Positions 43,401 through 55,826 of a stretch of DNA of 64,000 nucleotides are shown one piece after another. Below the pieces are notes generated by a model. That model did no database searches and was not told the origin of the DNA. It worked only from the letters and a program-made list of their open reading frames with translations. The DNA is taken from positions 606,001 through 670,000 of the forward strand of contig NC_083524.1 in NCBI RefSeq assembly GCF_032362555.1, in the 5' to 3' direction. The translations under genes were made by a program, and so were the position numbers. Every line of letters starts with the position of its first letter. Position 1 is the first letter of the stretch. Source of the stretch: Amyelois transitella (Eukaryota > Arthropoda > Insecta > Lepidoptera > Pyralidae).

Positions 43401-45141
43401 ATATCTTGCATCTTTATCTGTTCGGCATACTCTTCTTTAACGTCTCTAAGTAAAACCGGAGCTGAACTGTTGGTGATTAAATTACTTTGAGCAGACTGCA
43501 CTGTAGGCTCCATTTTCGTTTCTTCCACTAAAATTTCTTGTTTGATTTCTTCTTTCACATCAAAATTAGAAACTTTCTCTTTGGGAATTATCACTTCTTT
43601 TCCCTTTAAAATTGTCATTAGTCTATCATTCAGCCACTGAGGATTAGCCAAAGTGTTATTAATGAAATTGTCTAGCTTTTTCGATAGTATTCTAACTAGC
43701 AATTCGGAATGCGGTGTATCCCAAAGTTCCCATGATATCAGTTCTTTCAGTATTAATCGTATAATATTCGTACAGTGGTCAGTCGCATCGACTGTGTTAT
43801 GGTCACCGTTGAATAATGAGTGTGACTTTTTGTAAAGATTCTCGATATTATCCTTTGGAGATTTTTCGTGACGTTTTAATGCTTTTTTGTATTCTTTTAA
43901 GTGCATGACCATTATTGAACACATGTCTACGTAGACATCTTTTGTTTCTATTTTATTACAGATCTAAAACAAATAATAATTTTATTGTGATTGTCAATTA
44001 TTCCCTTCAAATAAAGACATACTTAATTCTTTAAGCCAAGCAGCTGAATGTGGGCTTTCAGTCTTTTGATGACTGTTGGCTTTCTACTCCACGGGGGATA
44101 TAGTGGTGACTATATGTTATGTTTATTACTATGTATAGGCATGCCAAATTTGTTTTTATGTTTGCCTTCTCATTCTTGATTTTAGAACCTGCATAGTCTT
44201 TAATTGAAACATTAATTTAAATTTTACACACAAAACCTACTTATCAATAAGGGGATAGGATATACTCAGATTATGTAGAATGTACAAAATTAAAAAAAAG
44301 ACAGAAACAAAAGCCCAAGCCCCAAGCACAGTGATTGAGGGTGCAACTGGGAACATTTTGTGATGAGGATCCCAGCATCCTTCCATATCATCCATATCAT
44401 TTTATGTACCTAAGCTAAGCCAAAGTAGTCTCTTTGCAAAATAATATTAGAGAACATAGTCTAATGAGATTAAAATAGTGATAGGTTGCTGGCCCATCAC
44501 CTACAAGAAGAATCCCAAGTTCATTAGCCTTTCCTTTAATACATACATACATAAAATCACGCCTCTTTCCTGGAGGGGGGAGGCAGATACTACTTCTTTC
44601 CACTTGCCACAATCTCTGCATACTTTCACTTTCCACTTGCCACAATCTCTGCACACATTCATCATTCCTTTAATCACCTTACAAAATATATTACCTGGAA
44701 GGTCTTCCCAATCATCTGATCCAGCATTTGTTTACATGCAAATGGGAATCCAATCTCCTGCGATACATAAGGGAGGTACCAAGAGGACACCAGTTTTTTC
44801 TCCAAAACTGTACTTATCACACTCAATTCATTTGTATCATATTCTTTAGAAACCTCATTCTTTGGAAGTTTAGGCGGACGAGGTAAAACACGGCCAAAGA
44901 TCTGAGAGTAACCTTCGAACCGCTCCAAATCATACTTTAACGGTTTGTTCAGGTGCAATAAGTACTGTATAAACTTAAAACTAAAGAATAGAGAGCCTAC
45001 AAATGTCGCAATTAGGTAAGAGATCAGGTAACCACCAGATATTGGGGATAAATTAGTAAAATAATGTAACAATAGGCAAATAACTGTGCCACTGCAGGAA
45101 ATTATGGTTACGAATTCAAGCAGATTTCTTTTGAGTAACAT
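26168..45141 (-). CDS. Sorting-nexin-like membrane protein (PXA / Nexin_C type, SNX19-like)
   Basis: Exons in transcript order: 45141-44695, 43963-43279, 42499-42326, 41577-about 41382, 39164-39069, 38322-38220, 37515-37445, 37121-36961, 36037-35964, 35658-35580, 31523-31391, 29948-29822, 29093-28980, about 28103-27904, 26337-26168 (TAA). About 950 residues. The N-terminus has two hydrophobic segments (VTIISCSGTVICLLLHYF; YLISYLIATFVGSLFFSF), then a PXA-like helical region (SWYLPYVSQEIGF ... LDNFINNTLANPQWLNDRLM), a long acidic, serine/proline-rich linker, and a C-terminal helical part (GELIINSWLEQVGPWLRAQV; VTASVRFMLSSVSHAAINKD) like Nexin_C. Such proteins anchor in the ER and contact endosomes or lipid droplets. 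I see no PX or RGS exon. Most junctions keep phase; the donor at 41382 and the acceptor near 28104 are uncertain. The SNX19 assignment is by architecture only. Confidence 0.75.
26393..26652 (+). mobile_element. Family B SINE-like copy
   Basis: Full length, starting GCCGTGTGGTTGCCGGC, antisense in the last intron of the sorting-nexin gene. Confidence 0.87.
26658..26775 (-). mobile_element. Family C SINE, 3' part
   Basis: TATATACGGGACAAATTACA to the TATTTCATAATAAATACTTA region; the tRNA head is absent. Confidence 0.75.
26876..27136 (-). mobile_element. Non-autonomous Helitron, third family
   Basis: Read on the minus strand it starts TCTATATTAATATTATAAAG and ends near CCACGCGGACGAAGTCGCG. Related copies are at 36351 (plus) and 56001 (minus). 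Confidence 0.75.
27282..27845. mobile_element. Cluster of Family B copies, head-to-head
   Basis: A decayed plus copy with a duplicated 5' part (27282-27600), joined tail-to-tail to a full minus copy (27600-27845). Confidence 0.75.
28128..28347 (-). mobile_element. Helitron next to a sorting-nexin exon
   Basis: Minus-strand copy of the 12553-12789 element: TCTTATATATAAAATTCTC at one end, CTAG at 28131-28128. Its 3' end is 24 bases upstream of the proposed acceptor of exon 28103-27904. It contains an inverted AAGGGTGGACAACCCTT. Confidence 0.8.
28351..28966. repeat. Family B copies and a Family D fragment
   Basis: Family B plus copy 28351-28580 (3' end lost but with a GTATGTAT tail), Family D fragment about 28790-28870, Family B 3' end 28885-28940 and an isolated Family B 5' end in reverse at 28942-28966. 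Confidence 0.7.
29115..29815. repeat. Sorting-nexin intron with SINE and LINE ends
   Basis: 29115-29550 has no recognised repeat. A truncated Family C SINE (about 29565-29660, plus) and a Family A LINE 3' end (29707-29815, plus) follow; the LINE tail reaches 7 bases from the exon end at 29822. Confidence 0.65.
30000..30880. mobile_element. Repeat cluster: Family A, Family C, Family B
   Basis: AT-rich 30000-30230; Family A LINE 3' end 30235-30412 (minus); complete Family C SINE 30441-30677 (minus, A and B boxes intact); Family B 3' half 30690-30770 (minus). Confidence 0.8.
30880..31272 (-). mobile_element. Family A LINE 3' fragment, longer
   Basis: 125 open codons of the LINE C-terminus in reverse, including GMLRWFGHVERMNESRL and the [15 protein letters not shown] block. 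Confidence 0.92.
31570..35018 (+). mobile_element. Near-full-length Family A LINE (RTE/CFDP2-like non-LTR retrotransposon)
   Basis: 5' end GCCGTGTGGTTCCCGGC (tandemly doubled at 31578-31617), a 270-bp leader, then one long ORF and a (TATG)n tail at 34998-35018. It sits antisense in the intron between sorting-nexin exons 35658-35580 and 31523-31391. Its first 110 bp match the 5' part of Family B, and its last 45 bp resemble Family B's 3' end. Confidence 0.88.
31891..34995 (+). pseudogene. LINE ORF: APE endonuclease and reverse transcriptase, one nonsense codon
   Basis: Open from ATG 31891 to TAA 34561-34563 (890 aa), and open again in the same frame to TGA 34990-34992 region; a single stop in the context SWVW-stop-KKHES interrupts about 1,034 codons. 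The N-terminal quarter is an AP-type endonuclease (MNVRGGMKDKIEEVCQMMDE, CVNETKR, GDFNGWVG, GIDSDHLLVIS). The reverse transcriptase has VPLYKGKG, KNYRGISLLSVVGKLYAKVL, FVDLEKAYDRV, RQGCVASPWLFNLF and the catalytic LLYADDQVIL. The C-terminus has RWFGHVERM and a basic [10 protein letters not shown] block. There is no gag-like ORF1, which fits the RTE clade. The change can be explained by one C-to-T transition. Codon use is ordinary for the region. Confidence 0.9.
35025..35560. repeat. Family D copy, Family C fragment, Family B palindrome
   Basis: Family D 35028-35182 (plus, ending TCTATTATATTCTATTCTATT), Family C 3' fragment about 35185-35262 (minus), and a head-to-head Family B pair 35270-35430 (plus) / 35430-35556 (minus). 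Confidence 0.75.
35735..35920. repeat. Family E SINE fragment
   Basis: ACCATGGACCCTGGATTGGG, TTTTCACACGAAGCGACTCC; then an (AT)n run at 35940-35958 before exon 36037-35964. Confidence 0.7.
36100..36281 (+). mobile_element. Non-autonomous Helitron
   Basis: TCACCACATAG start, CTAG end before T; same family as 10440-10614, about 180 bp. Confidence 0.85.
36351..36616 (+). mobile_element. Non-autonomous Helitron, third family
   Basis: TCTATACTAATATTATAAAG start, CACGCGGACTAAGTCGCGGG then CTAG end before T. Confidence 0.85.
36700..36955 (+). repeat. Family C fragment and (ATTC)n microsatellite
   Basis: Family C body pieces at about 36705-36800, then imperfect TTCATTCATTCAGCCATCCA repeats up to the sorting-nexin exon end at 36961. 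Confidence 0.75.
37167..37425 (+). mobile_element. Family B copy
   Basis: Full length; the tail stops about 20 bases before the exon end at 37445. Confidence 0.87.
37612..37850 (+). repeat. Family B 5' half and Family D 3' half
   Basis: Family B 37612-37735, then Family D 37760-37845 with GATGTGACGTCAATAAGTGA and a TCTATTCTATTC tail. Confidence 0.75.
37930..38205 (-). mobile_element. Family A LINE 3' end with terminal part in three tandem copies
   Basis: The terminal roughly 52 bp (CATACATAAAATCACGCCTT ... GGCAGAGACTAC) occurs at 37937, 37989 and 38041; only the third continues into LINE coding sequence. Confidence 0.85.
38460..38645 (+). repeat. Family D 5' part
   Basis: GACGTCCGGTGAAAATGCTG, TTCTACACTTACGCTTTGGA; similar to 28790 and 35028. 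Confidence 0.65.
38870..39055 (-). mobile_element. Jockey/CR1-like LINE C-terminal remnant
   Basis: On the minus strand directly after the donor of exon 39164-39069, the frame reads SYTVQAVRLWNALPVDIRKV then RTIDSLKKLF, the typical C-terminal end of Jockey/CR1-type reverse transcriptases. It is not part of the sorting-nexin protein. Confidence 0.7.
39190..40085. repeat. Two Family B copies and a Helitron
   Basis: Family B minus 39190-39385 and 39836-40082. Between them, a Helitron (39556-about 39746, plus) with TCCTACTAATATTATAAATG at its start and ACACGCGGGCGAAGTCGCGG near its end; the final CTAG has decayed. Confidence 0.75.
40240..40430 (-). repeat. Family F copy
   Basis: Reverse copy of the 17785 element ending CTTTTGGTGGCGG, followed by an (AAAT)n run. 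Confidence 0.65.
40449..40690 (-). mobile_element. Family C tRNA-derived SINE
   Basis: Complete reverse copy with A box and B-box region (CCGGGATTTGAACCCGGGAC on the plus strand). Confidence 0.87.
40932..41135 (+). mobile_element. Non-autonomous Helitron (Lep1-like)
   Basis: TCCTACTAATACTATAAATG start; CCACGCGGACGAAGTCGCGG and CTAG end before T; 204 bp, best-preserved copy of this type here. Confidence 0.85.
41672..42100 (+). repeat. Family B copy and unassigned repeat
   Basis: Family B 41672-41935. The following 41950-42100 contains CATGGCTCGTGCTACGCCGT and a GC-rich inverted motif (GAAAAACTACCGCTATCCCG with AGCGAAACGGCGATAGTTTT), also weakly seen at 50040-50100. Confidence 0.6.
42525..43258. 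repeat. Family D, partial and full Family B copies
   Basis: Family D minus 42525-42700; Family B 3' end minus 42885-42967; full Family B plus 43010-43258, which ends 20 bases from the splice donor of exon 43963-43279. Confidence 0.78.
44030..44670. repeat. Family B and Family A fragments
   Basis: Family B 3' part 44030-44125 (plus), middle part 44465-44538 (minus), Family A LINE tail 44541-44665 (minus) with a partly duplicated ACTTTCCACTTGCCACAATC. The rest is unassigned intron. Confidence 0.65.
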
Positions 45142-47243
45142 TTTTAAATAGTTTGTGTATTTTTCCGCAAATATCGCTGTTTCACAGTCTGTTTATTTTG
45201 TAGTTAAATATTGATTTTTTGTTTCGGTTGGTCTGCAATCTGCTACTTTTCAATGACAGTGACAGCGTCATTGCTGTCATGTCATAAATCAGCTGTCCAT
45301 CGATGTATGACATCCTCAACAAAAATGGATGACCGATACTGACATTCTAACGTTTCACCTAACAAAAACTTCGCAATTTTAATTATAAGAATTCTGTAGG
45401 TATTTAAAAGTGCACTATGACGAGAGATTCCTTTATAATATTATGAACTAATAATTTAAATTACAACACTTTAATTCTACATGTCACTATTTGTGTTGCG
45501 GGTCGAGGTGACAGTATAACCCTGACTAGGTACCTGCCTCCCCTAGCCTCCCCTTCACTTATAGGGAGTCCCGAATTCCGCTCCAGTAGAAGTCCGCCCC
45601 CCCCGCTGGTATATGACGTCAACGGCTGCGGACGCGGCAGTGAGGCCAACAAAGAATCCTCGGATGGTAGGTTGTGTAGAAATGGGGTCATCAACCTCTT
45701 CCAAAAGCCTATGTCTAATTTCACTTGATTGTTAATAAAACTACTATACGTGGGGTCATTGACCTTACTCACTGAGTGTCTATTCACTATATGATCACTA
45801 AATATCGAGTCTCTCTCTAATTAAAGTCTATGTCACTTAATAAAGTCTGAATTACTCACGGTTTAAAGGTTCAGTCACTGAAATCCAATAGCACTATCAC
45901 TAATTGGAATACCTACTCACTATGTTCAAGTCTTATTAGAAACCACTAAACTAATTGAAGAATTAAAAAACGAAAACAATACACACAATTTGTCCGTCCA
46001 CTAACCACGCACAACACCTTATACTAATTTCCTAACACTATTAAACTATTACACTAAGAGGTATTATTCCGACTTAATTTCTTGAAGACTTTTTTTCTTG
46101 AAGAGGACTTTTTCTTTCTTGAGGTCTTCTTTTTCTTGATTTTTCACTTTAAACTGGAACAATTGCACTACGACGCCCTCTGCCGCCGATTTTACTATTG
46201 TAAGTCGGAGTAATACCTTAACGCGAACCTCAAATTTCGTGACGATTTCTGGTGTTGTGCATAGCTTCGCTTAGGCGATATTTATTAACTTTTCTTAATT
46301 TTACATGATATAAACATAACAATTTCCATTTTCCAAATAAACTTACAAAAATTCTCATCATATAAAATAATTTACAAATGTCACAATTTCTTTCTCAAAG
46401 AGATTTTAACAAAAGTTTGTCTTCAACCTATGCTTTCATCAAAATTTCCTGTCAACTTTTAAATATTTCTCGAATATACAATATAAGACTCTAATAAGTT
46501 TTAAGTTATACAAAAATACATATATCATACTTTCTTATTACAATACTTTCGTTTCTATAAACAATATACTTTTCGAGAAATTTACTTACATTTGTTGACA
46601 TCAAAAAACATAATCCAATTATTGACCTCGTGTCCTTGACTTTTATGAAAATAGCGTTATCACTTATCTATGACGGTCTGCGTTATCGTTTATCAATTAG
46701 GTTTCATAAATAATAATAACAATATCTAAAATATGCCTCTAAAGTGCTCATTCGCTTTCTAGTGTACTATCTAATGCAATTGACCGTCGTAGTGGGGGTA
46801 TTGTTTGATCTCGCTTCCTTTGTTCTATACAATACAATACTTAATGAGTGTGCTAAAATATGACAATGTTTAATGAGTGTGCGCTATGTTAAATTTAATG
46901 TGTCGCTAACAATTTGAATCTCATTTCTATCAATAAACCAAATAGTTGAACGTGGCCGACAGTTTTTTCAAGACTGTTGATTTGCCTACCCCACAAGGGA
47001 TATAGACGTGATCAATGTATGTATCTATATGGTATGTTATATTATGCAAATAAAAGTTTGAATTTGAATTTATGTATACATGAGGGTACCGAAACGAAAT
47101 ACGTTTGACAGTTGTCAACTCTTGTTTGCAACGTCATCTGTCTTGTTCTGCCTGCCTGTCAAACAATAAACTGGCTCCTAAAAATTCTCAAATTGACTTG
47201 CCTTCTATAATTGTAGAATAGATCTCAGCTGTCTTGTAGCACC
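45142..47243. promoter_or_regulatory. 2.1-kb divergent intergenic region (sorting nexin / UFM1)
   Basis: Both promoters must lie here, but no TATA or initiator could be assigned with confidence. 45400-46860 is AT-rich with a proline-rich, non-conserved ORF on the minus strand (45461-45787) and a short inverted repeat (46058-46078 with 46199-46219). A Family B 3' part is at 46910-47025. Confidence 0.5.
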
Positions 47244-50528
<3,285 letters not shown>

Positions 50529-53318
50529 ACTCGAACATTCCATGTAATTTAAGTTTATATTTTCAAGAGTTAGTTGCATTTTTGGCGACTACTATTGCTA
50601 GAAGGCAGATTTTGTATTCGGCGTATTTTGTCACTGTCTACTATAAGGCTTTACTATAAAATACATTTACACAAAAAGCCTTTTCCCTGAGGTGTAGAAA
50701 GCTACACCTTTCCAATCGCAACGATCCCTGCATACTTCGCTTTATCTTCATTCACTGTCTTCATGTAAGTTAATTATTTACTGTACATTAAATATGATAA
50801 AAAAAATCATGTTTGATCCACGAACGTCATGTTCGAAAGCTAACGTACGTAAATTAACAAAAACAAGTACTTTTAAAAAAATAGTCTATAAAATGTTTGG
50901 TAAAATAACATTTTCGAAGGTAATTTGTATGGCAACACTAACTTTGTCGTTTGATCGCTGACAACGGAATATAGAATCAGCCTTCTAGATATAGTTACCA
51001 AAAGTTCAGCTGCCTCTTTTACTTTCATATTACTTTATATGCGATACAGATAATATATTTATGTTTATATGTAATTAAATGTTTTTACAAAAGTAAACTG
51101 TTTTATTCAACTCGCTTACCAAAAGTTTTCATTAAGTATTATTATTTTATCTCTAAGCCAAACAGCTGAGCGTGGCCTATCAGTCTTTTTAAGACTGGTG
51201 GCTCTGTCTACCCCGCTAGGGATATAGATGTCATTATATGTATGTATTTATCGAAAGAGTTTATATCCATGGCCTTAATAGCTATTAGTAGTACAACCAC
51301 GTTTGTTTATGACGTTTTGGAAATATCAGATGGCGCAGAATAAGTAGCTCAATCTACCGCCGATTCAGACCGAATGAAAACTCAATAACGACCTTGTTAC
51401 AAGAACATTGAATTTAAAATTCTAAATCAAAATGCCTTCTATCTCGCTCTTATTAGTAAAAGCGAACAGGTCAATTCGCGAGTTCTAATGGTGCGTTTTG
51501 ATAGGCTCAAATATTTTCGCGCCACACAAATATTTGACTTCTGCGCAGGTACATCGGCGTAACTTATAAAAGTGATAATTCTGTATTATTAATAATCATA
51601 CCAACAACCTCTTTTTTGTTTTGTTCAGAATGTGTAACTGGCCAGTTAAAGAAAAAAGAAAAAGAATTTTTTTAAGTGTGCATTTAGATTTTTTTTTACA
51701 ATATTAAATCTAGTACATACCAAATTGTTTTAAAACTATTGTATTAATAAGTTCAGCGGTTTATTATAGTGCATATTTAAAGTTAAACCAAAGTGCAGTT
51801 TTACTTCATCATAAGATCATCCAGGGTTTATTTCCAAGCCTTCAACACCTATCAATACAATTTTTTTCTTCAATAGGATACATAACAGTATTAATTAAAA
51901 AAAGACCGATAACTTTGGTAAATAATTTATTGCCATTCCTTAAAACTAATGGAACGTATTTTATCATTATCACTATTCTATATACAATTAAGTATTTCAT
52001 CCACCTATTATCCTGATATACTTGGCCTAACGGGCACATTCTTATTTTCTCTCTCACTCTAGTCTTTAAGGTTAACCTCAGATATAGAAAGAGAGAGAAG
52101 ATAAGGCATATTTCTTGTCTACATTCGTGAATTATGACCAAAATCCAGAATAAGGAGATGAGCCCGTCTCTCACCAAATGTGAAACGATAATCGAAAAAG
52201 CCATCGTCAAATCGATAGCCATAGATATATTTATTACTAGATGGAGTGATACCATTAAATTATCGCTTTACAAAAGAGGTCAATGTTTTATTTCAGCTCC
52301 TACGCGGTATCTAGCTTAGCGGTACAATAATCTAAGCTTGTCGTAATATAGGAACGCTTCCGATAGTTTTGACGCATTGCTAAGAGGGCAGGTAATTACA
52401 GCGAATAAGCGATATCGTACAATAAAAATGCGATAACCTGATCTAACCAGATTATTTATTTCCATATAGTTATGTACTTACATATAATAGTTAACTCGAC
52501 ATTGAAAATGCTTCTTATTTTTATTAGTTTCCCATTTCTATTTATTTTCATTAGTTAGAGGACGCCCGCGTGAAACGAAAAACCACTATAATTCCCGTTC
52601 CCGCGGGAATTTCGGGAAATCCTCTCTTAGTGCACCTCTAGACCACATAAAGGTGTAGGTTACACGCCAAATTTCAACTCTCGATACCCAGCGGTTTGTG
52701 CTGTGCGCTGATATGTCTCTCAGTCATACATACATACATAAAATCACGCCTATTTCCCGGAGGGGTAGGCAGAGACTACATCTTTCCACTTGCCACGATC
52801 TCTGCATACTTCCTTCGCTTCGTCCACATTCATAACTCTCTTCATGCAAGCTCGGCGGTTTCTGGTATTCTTGACCTGACCCTTTGCCAAAATGTTCTTA
52901 ATTTGATCAAAATATATACAACAAATAATTTACACTCCAAAATATACATCATTTGAAAAATCTAGCGAACTAAATTTTCAACTTTTTATGTAGTATAGGC
53001 CGTACAATAGAGAATCGTAACGTAAGCTATTTTTTTGACAAAATTTTTATTTCTACTGTACCTAAATTATTTTATTAATTTGTTTTTCGCAGGTATGCAT
53101 TTTGTACACATTATTACATACCTACCTATCTACCTCTTTTATTTAGTTTAAGAGGCCGTGACAACATTTATATCTATAATATTTCACTTAGCAAATTATC
53201 TGACATTATTAATAAAATTTTCCCAAGAAATTCTGTGTAGCAATTAATCGAAAGTGCTATTCCAGTAATTGTCAGTAATGTGTTGTAATTCGGCGAGCCA
53301 GGCCGCGGCGGCCGGCCG
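50529..53318. other. Intergenic region between convergent UFM1 and ALG11
   Basis: A decayed Family A LINE tail (about 50670-50770, minus), a Family B 3' part (51155-51250, plus) and a Family A LINE 3' end (52722-52915, minus). A minus-strand ORF of 137 codons (52255-51842) is hydrophobic (INISMAIDLTMAFSIIVSHL) but has no motif I can name; it may be chance or a receptor fossil. The rest is AT-rich and unassigned. Confidence 0.55.
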
Positions 53319-55780
53319 CTAGTCGCTGCGCAGGAGTGGCTCGGCGGCGCGGAGGAACGCTTTCTCGAATTCCTTCTCTGAGAAACGGTCCACTGACGAT
53401 CTGAACGAATTATAAAAATTCCATTAATCCACACTAATGCTGTGCTGCCATTTTGATTATTGTTCGACTTATGAACATTGAATGCAGATATCGTGGCAAG
53501 GAAGAATATGTAATCTCTGCCTATCTCTCTAAGAAAGGGGCATGATTACATACATACATTTATCACGTCTATATCCCTTGCAGGGTACAGAGCCAACAGT
53601 GTCGGAAATACTGATAGGCCAAATTTAGCTGTTTGACTCAATGATAGAATTGAAATTCAAATAGTGACAGGTTACTAGCCCATCGCCTGAAAAAAGAAGA
53701 ATCCAAAATTTATAAGCCCATCCCTTAGTCGCCTTTTACGACATCTGTAGGAAAGACATAGAGCAGTCCTATTCTTTTTCTATCGGTGTCGGGAACCACA
53801 CGGCACGCTATGATTTTAAGTATGTGGGTAAATAATACTCCTCACAGGAAAGTAATGGTTAAGCTTGTGTCGTATGACTCATAGTTACAAACTATTTTGT
53901 TTTATATGATTTGAAACGAAAAATGTAGTATATACTGGTTTTTGTAATGAGAAACCTCGAGAAACTTTTAAATCCAGTATGAATTAAGAACAAAAATACA
54001 CTTACCTTGCCGCCTCGATAATCCTCTTCTTCTCTTCAGGCGGTAAAGCAATTACTTCCAGTATTGCGCGCGCATACTCGTCAGGTTCCGCCGCGAGAAA
54101 CCCTGAGAAACATTAATTTATAAAATACATAAATACATATAGTCACGTCTTTATCATTGCGGGATAGACAGAGCCGACAGTCTCGAGAAGACTGAAAGGC
54201 CGCGTTCAGCTGTCTGGCTTTATGATGGAATTGAGATTCAAACAGACAGGTTGCTAGCTCATCGGCGAGTCCAGTCGTATTTTTTATTTAAGTCACTAAT
54301 GTCGACTTTGTGCTGTTGATATGGATAAATTATAAATAAATATATACAGGACAAATTACGCAGAATTGAGTTAGGCCTCGAAGTAAGTTGGAAACTTGTG
54401 TTACGAGATACTAACCCAACGATACTATATTTTATAATAAAAACTTACATAGATAAACATCCAAGAATCAAAGGCCAATCAGAGATATTGCGTTTCTCAT
54501 AATATCCCGGCCGGGATTCGAACCCGGGACCTCCGGTGTCACAGACAAGCGCACCACCGCTGCGCCACAGAGGCCGTTGATGGATGGGAAATAAACATTA
54601 TTTTATTAAACTAGCGACCCGCCCCGGCTTCGCACGGGTGCAAAATTATAAATGTTATTATACATAAAAACCTTCTTGTTAAATCACTCTACCTGTTACA
54701 AAAAACCGCATCAAAATCCGTTGCGTAATTTTGAAGATTTAAGTATACAGACAAACAGACTAAAATAGCGACTTTGTTTTATACTATGTAGTGATTACCT
54801 GTCCGAGAAGTTTCCGTAGTCTCAATGATGTCCGCTAGAGGGCCCCCCGAGCGGTGAGCGATGGTGATGAGACCCGCCGCCATGCACTCGACCACACCTG
54901 ACGACAAAAAAAATGTTGTTAAAAAATTGGGCCACTTCCAATCGAAGTACTCCTTTTTGTAAGTCGGTTAAATATCCAAATTTGCCGTGTGGTTCCCGGC
55001 ACCAATACAAAAAAGAAAAGGACCACTCGCATCTTTTTCCCATGGATGTCGTAAAAGGCGACTAAGGGATAGGCTTACAAACTTGGGATTCTTTTTCAGG
55101 CGATGGGCTAGCAACCTGTCACTATTTGAATCTCAATTCTATCATTAAGTCAAATTGCTGAACGTGGCCATTCAGTCTTTTCCAAAACTCTTGGCTCTGT
55201 CTACCCCGCAAGGGATATAGACGTGACCATATGTATGTATGTATGTAAGAATAAATAAATAAATAACATACATACATACATACATCACGCCTCTTACCCA
55301 GAGGGGTAGGCAGAGACTACCTCTTTCCACTTGCCACGATCTCTGCACACTTCCTTCGCTTCATCCACATTCATAACTCTCTTCATGCATACATACATAC
55401 ATACATATAATGACGTCTATATCCCTTGCGGGGTAGACAGAGCCAACAGTCTTGAAAAGACTGAAAGGCCACGTTGAGCTAATTGGCTTAATAATGCTCT
55501 TCATGCAAGCTAAAATAAATTAACAAACAAATAAACAAACAAACAAAATGATGTATCAACTCACCGATGCCGAAGTGCTCGTTCCACATAGCGTGTAATG
55601 CTATGGAGCTGGTCTGGTAGAGCTGCAGCAGCCTCGCGAACGGCGCGTTCACCTCGAACTGGACAGAACGCTCCACCGACAGGTGTTTGGACAGATCCTT
55701 CAGGTTCTGTACGCGTTCCTCGTCTTCGGCGTTGCGACAGGAACCGACCAGCACTAATTTTATCTGGGGACAAGGTAAAA

Positions 55781-55826
<46 letters not shown>

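Noticed and set aside
45461-45787. 108-codon minus-strand ORF
   Set aside because: Proline/serine-rich, no motif, in AT-rich intergenic DNA; not supportable as a gene.
51842-52255. 137-codon hydrophobic minus-strand ORF, perhaps a chemoreceptor piece
   Set aside because: No conserved motif could be seen and AT-rich DNA readily yields hydrophobic frames; kept only as a remark.
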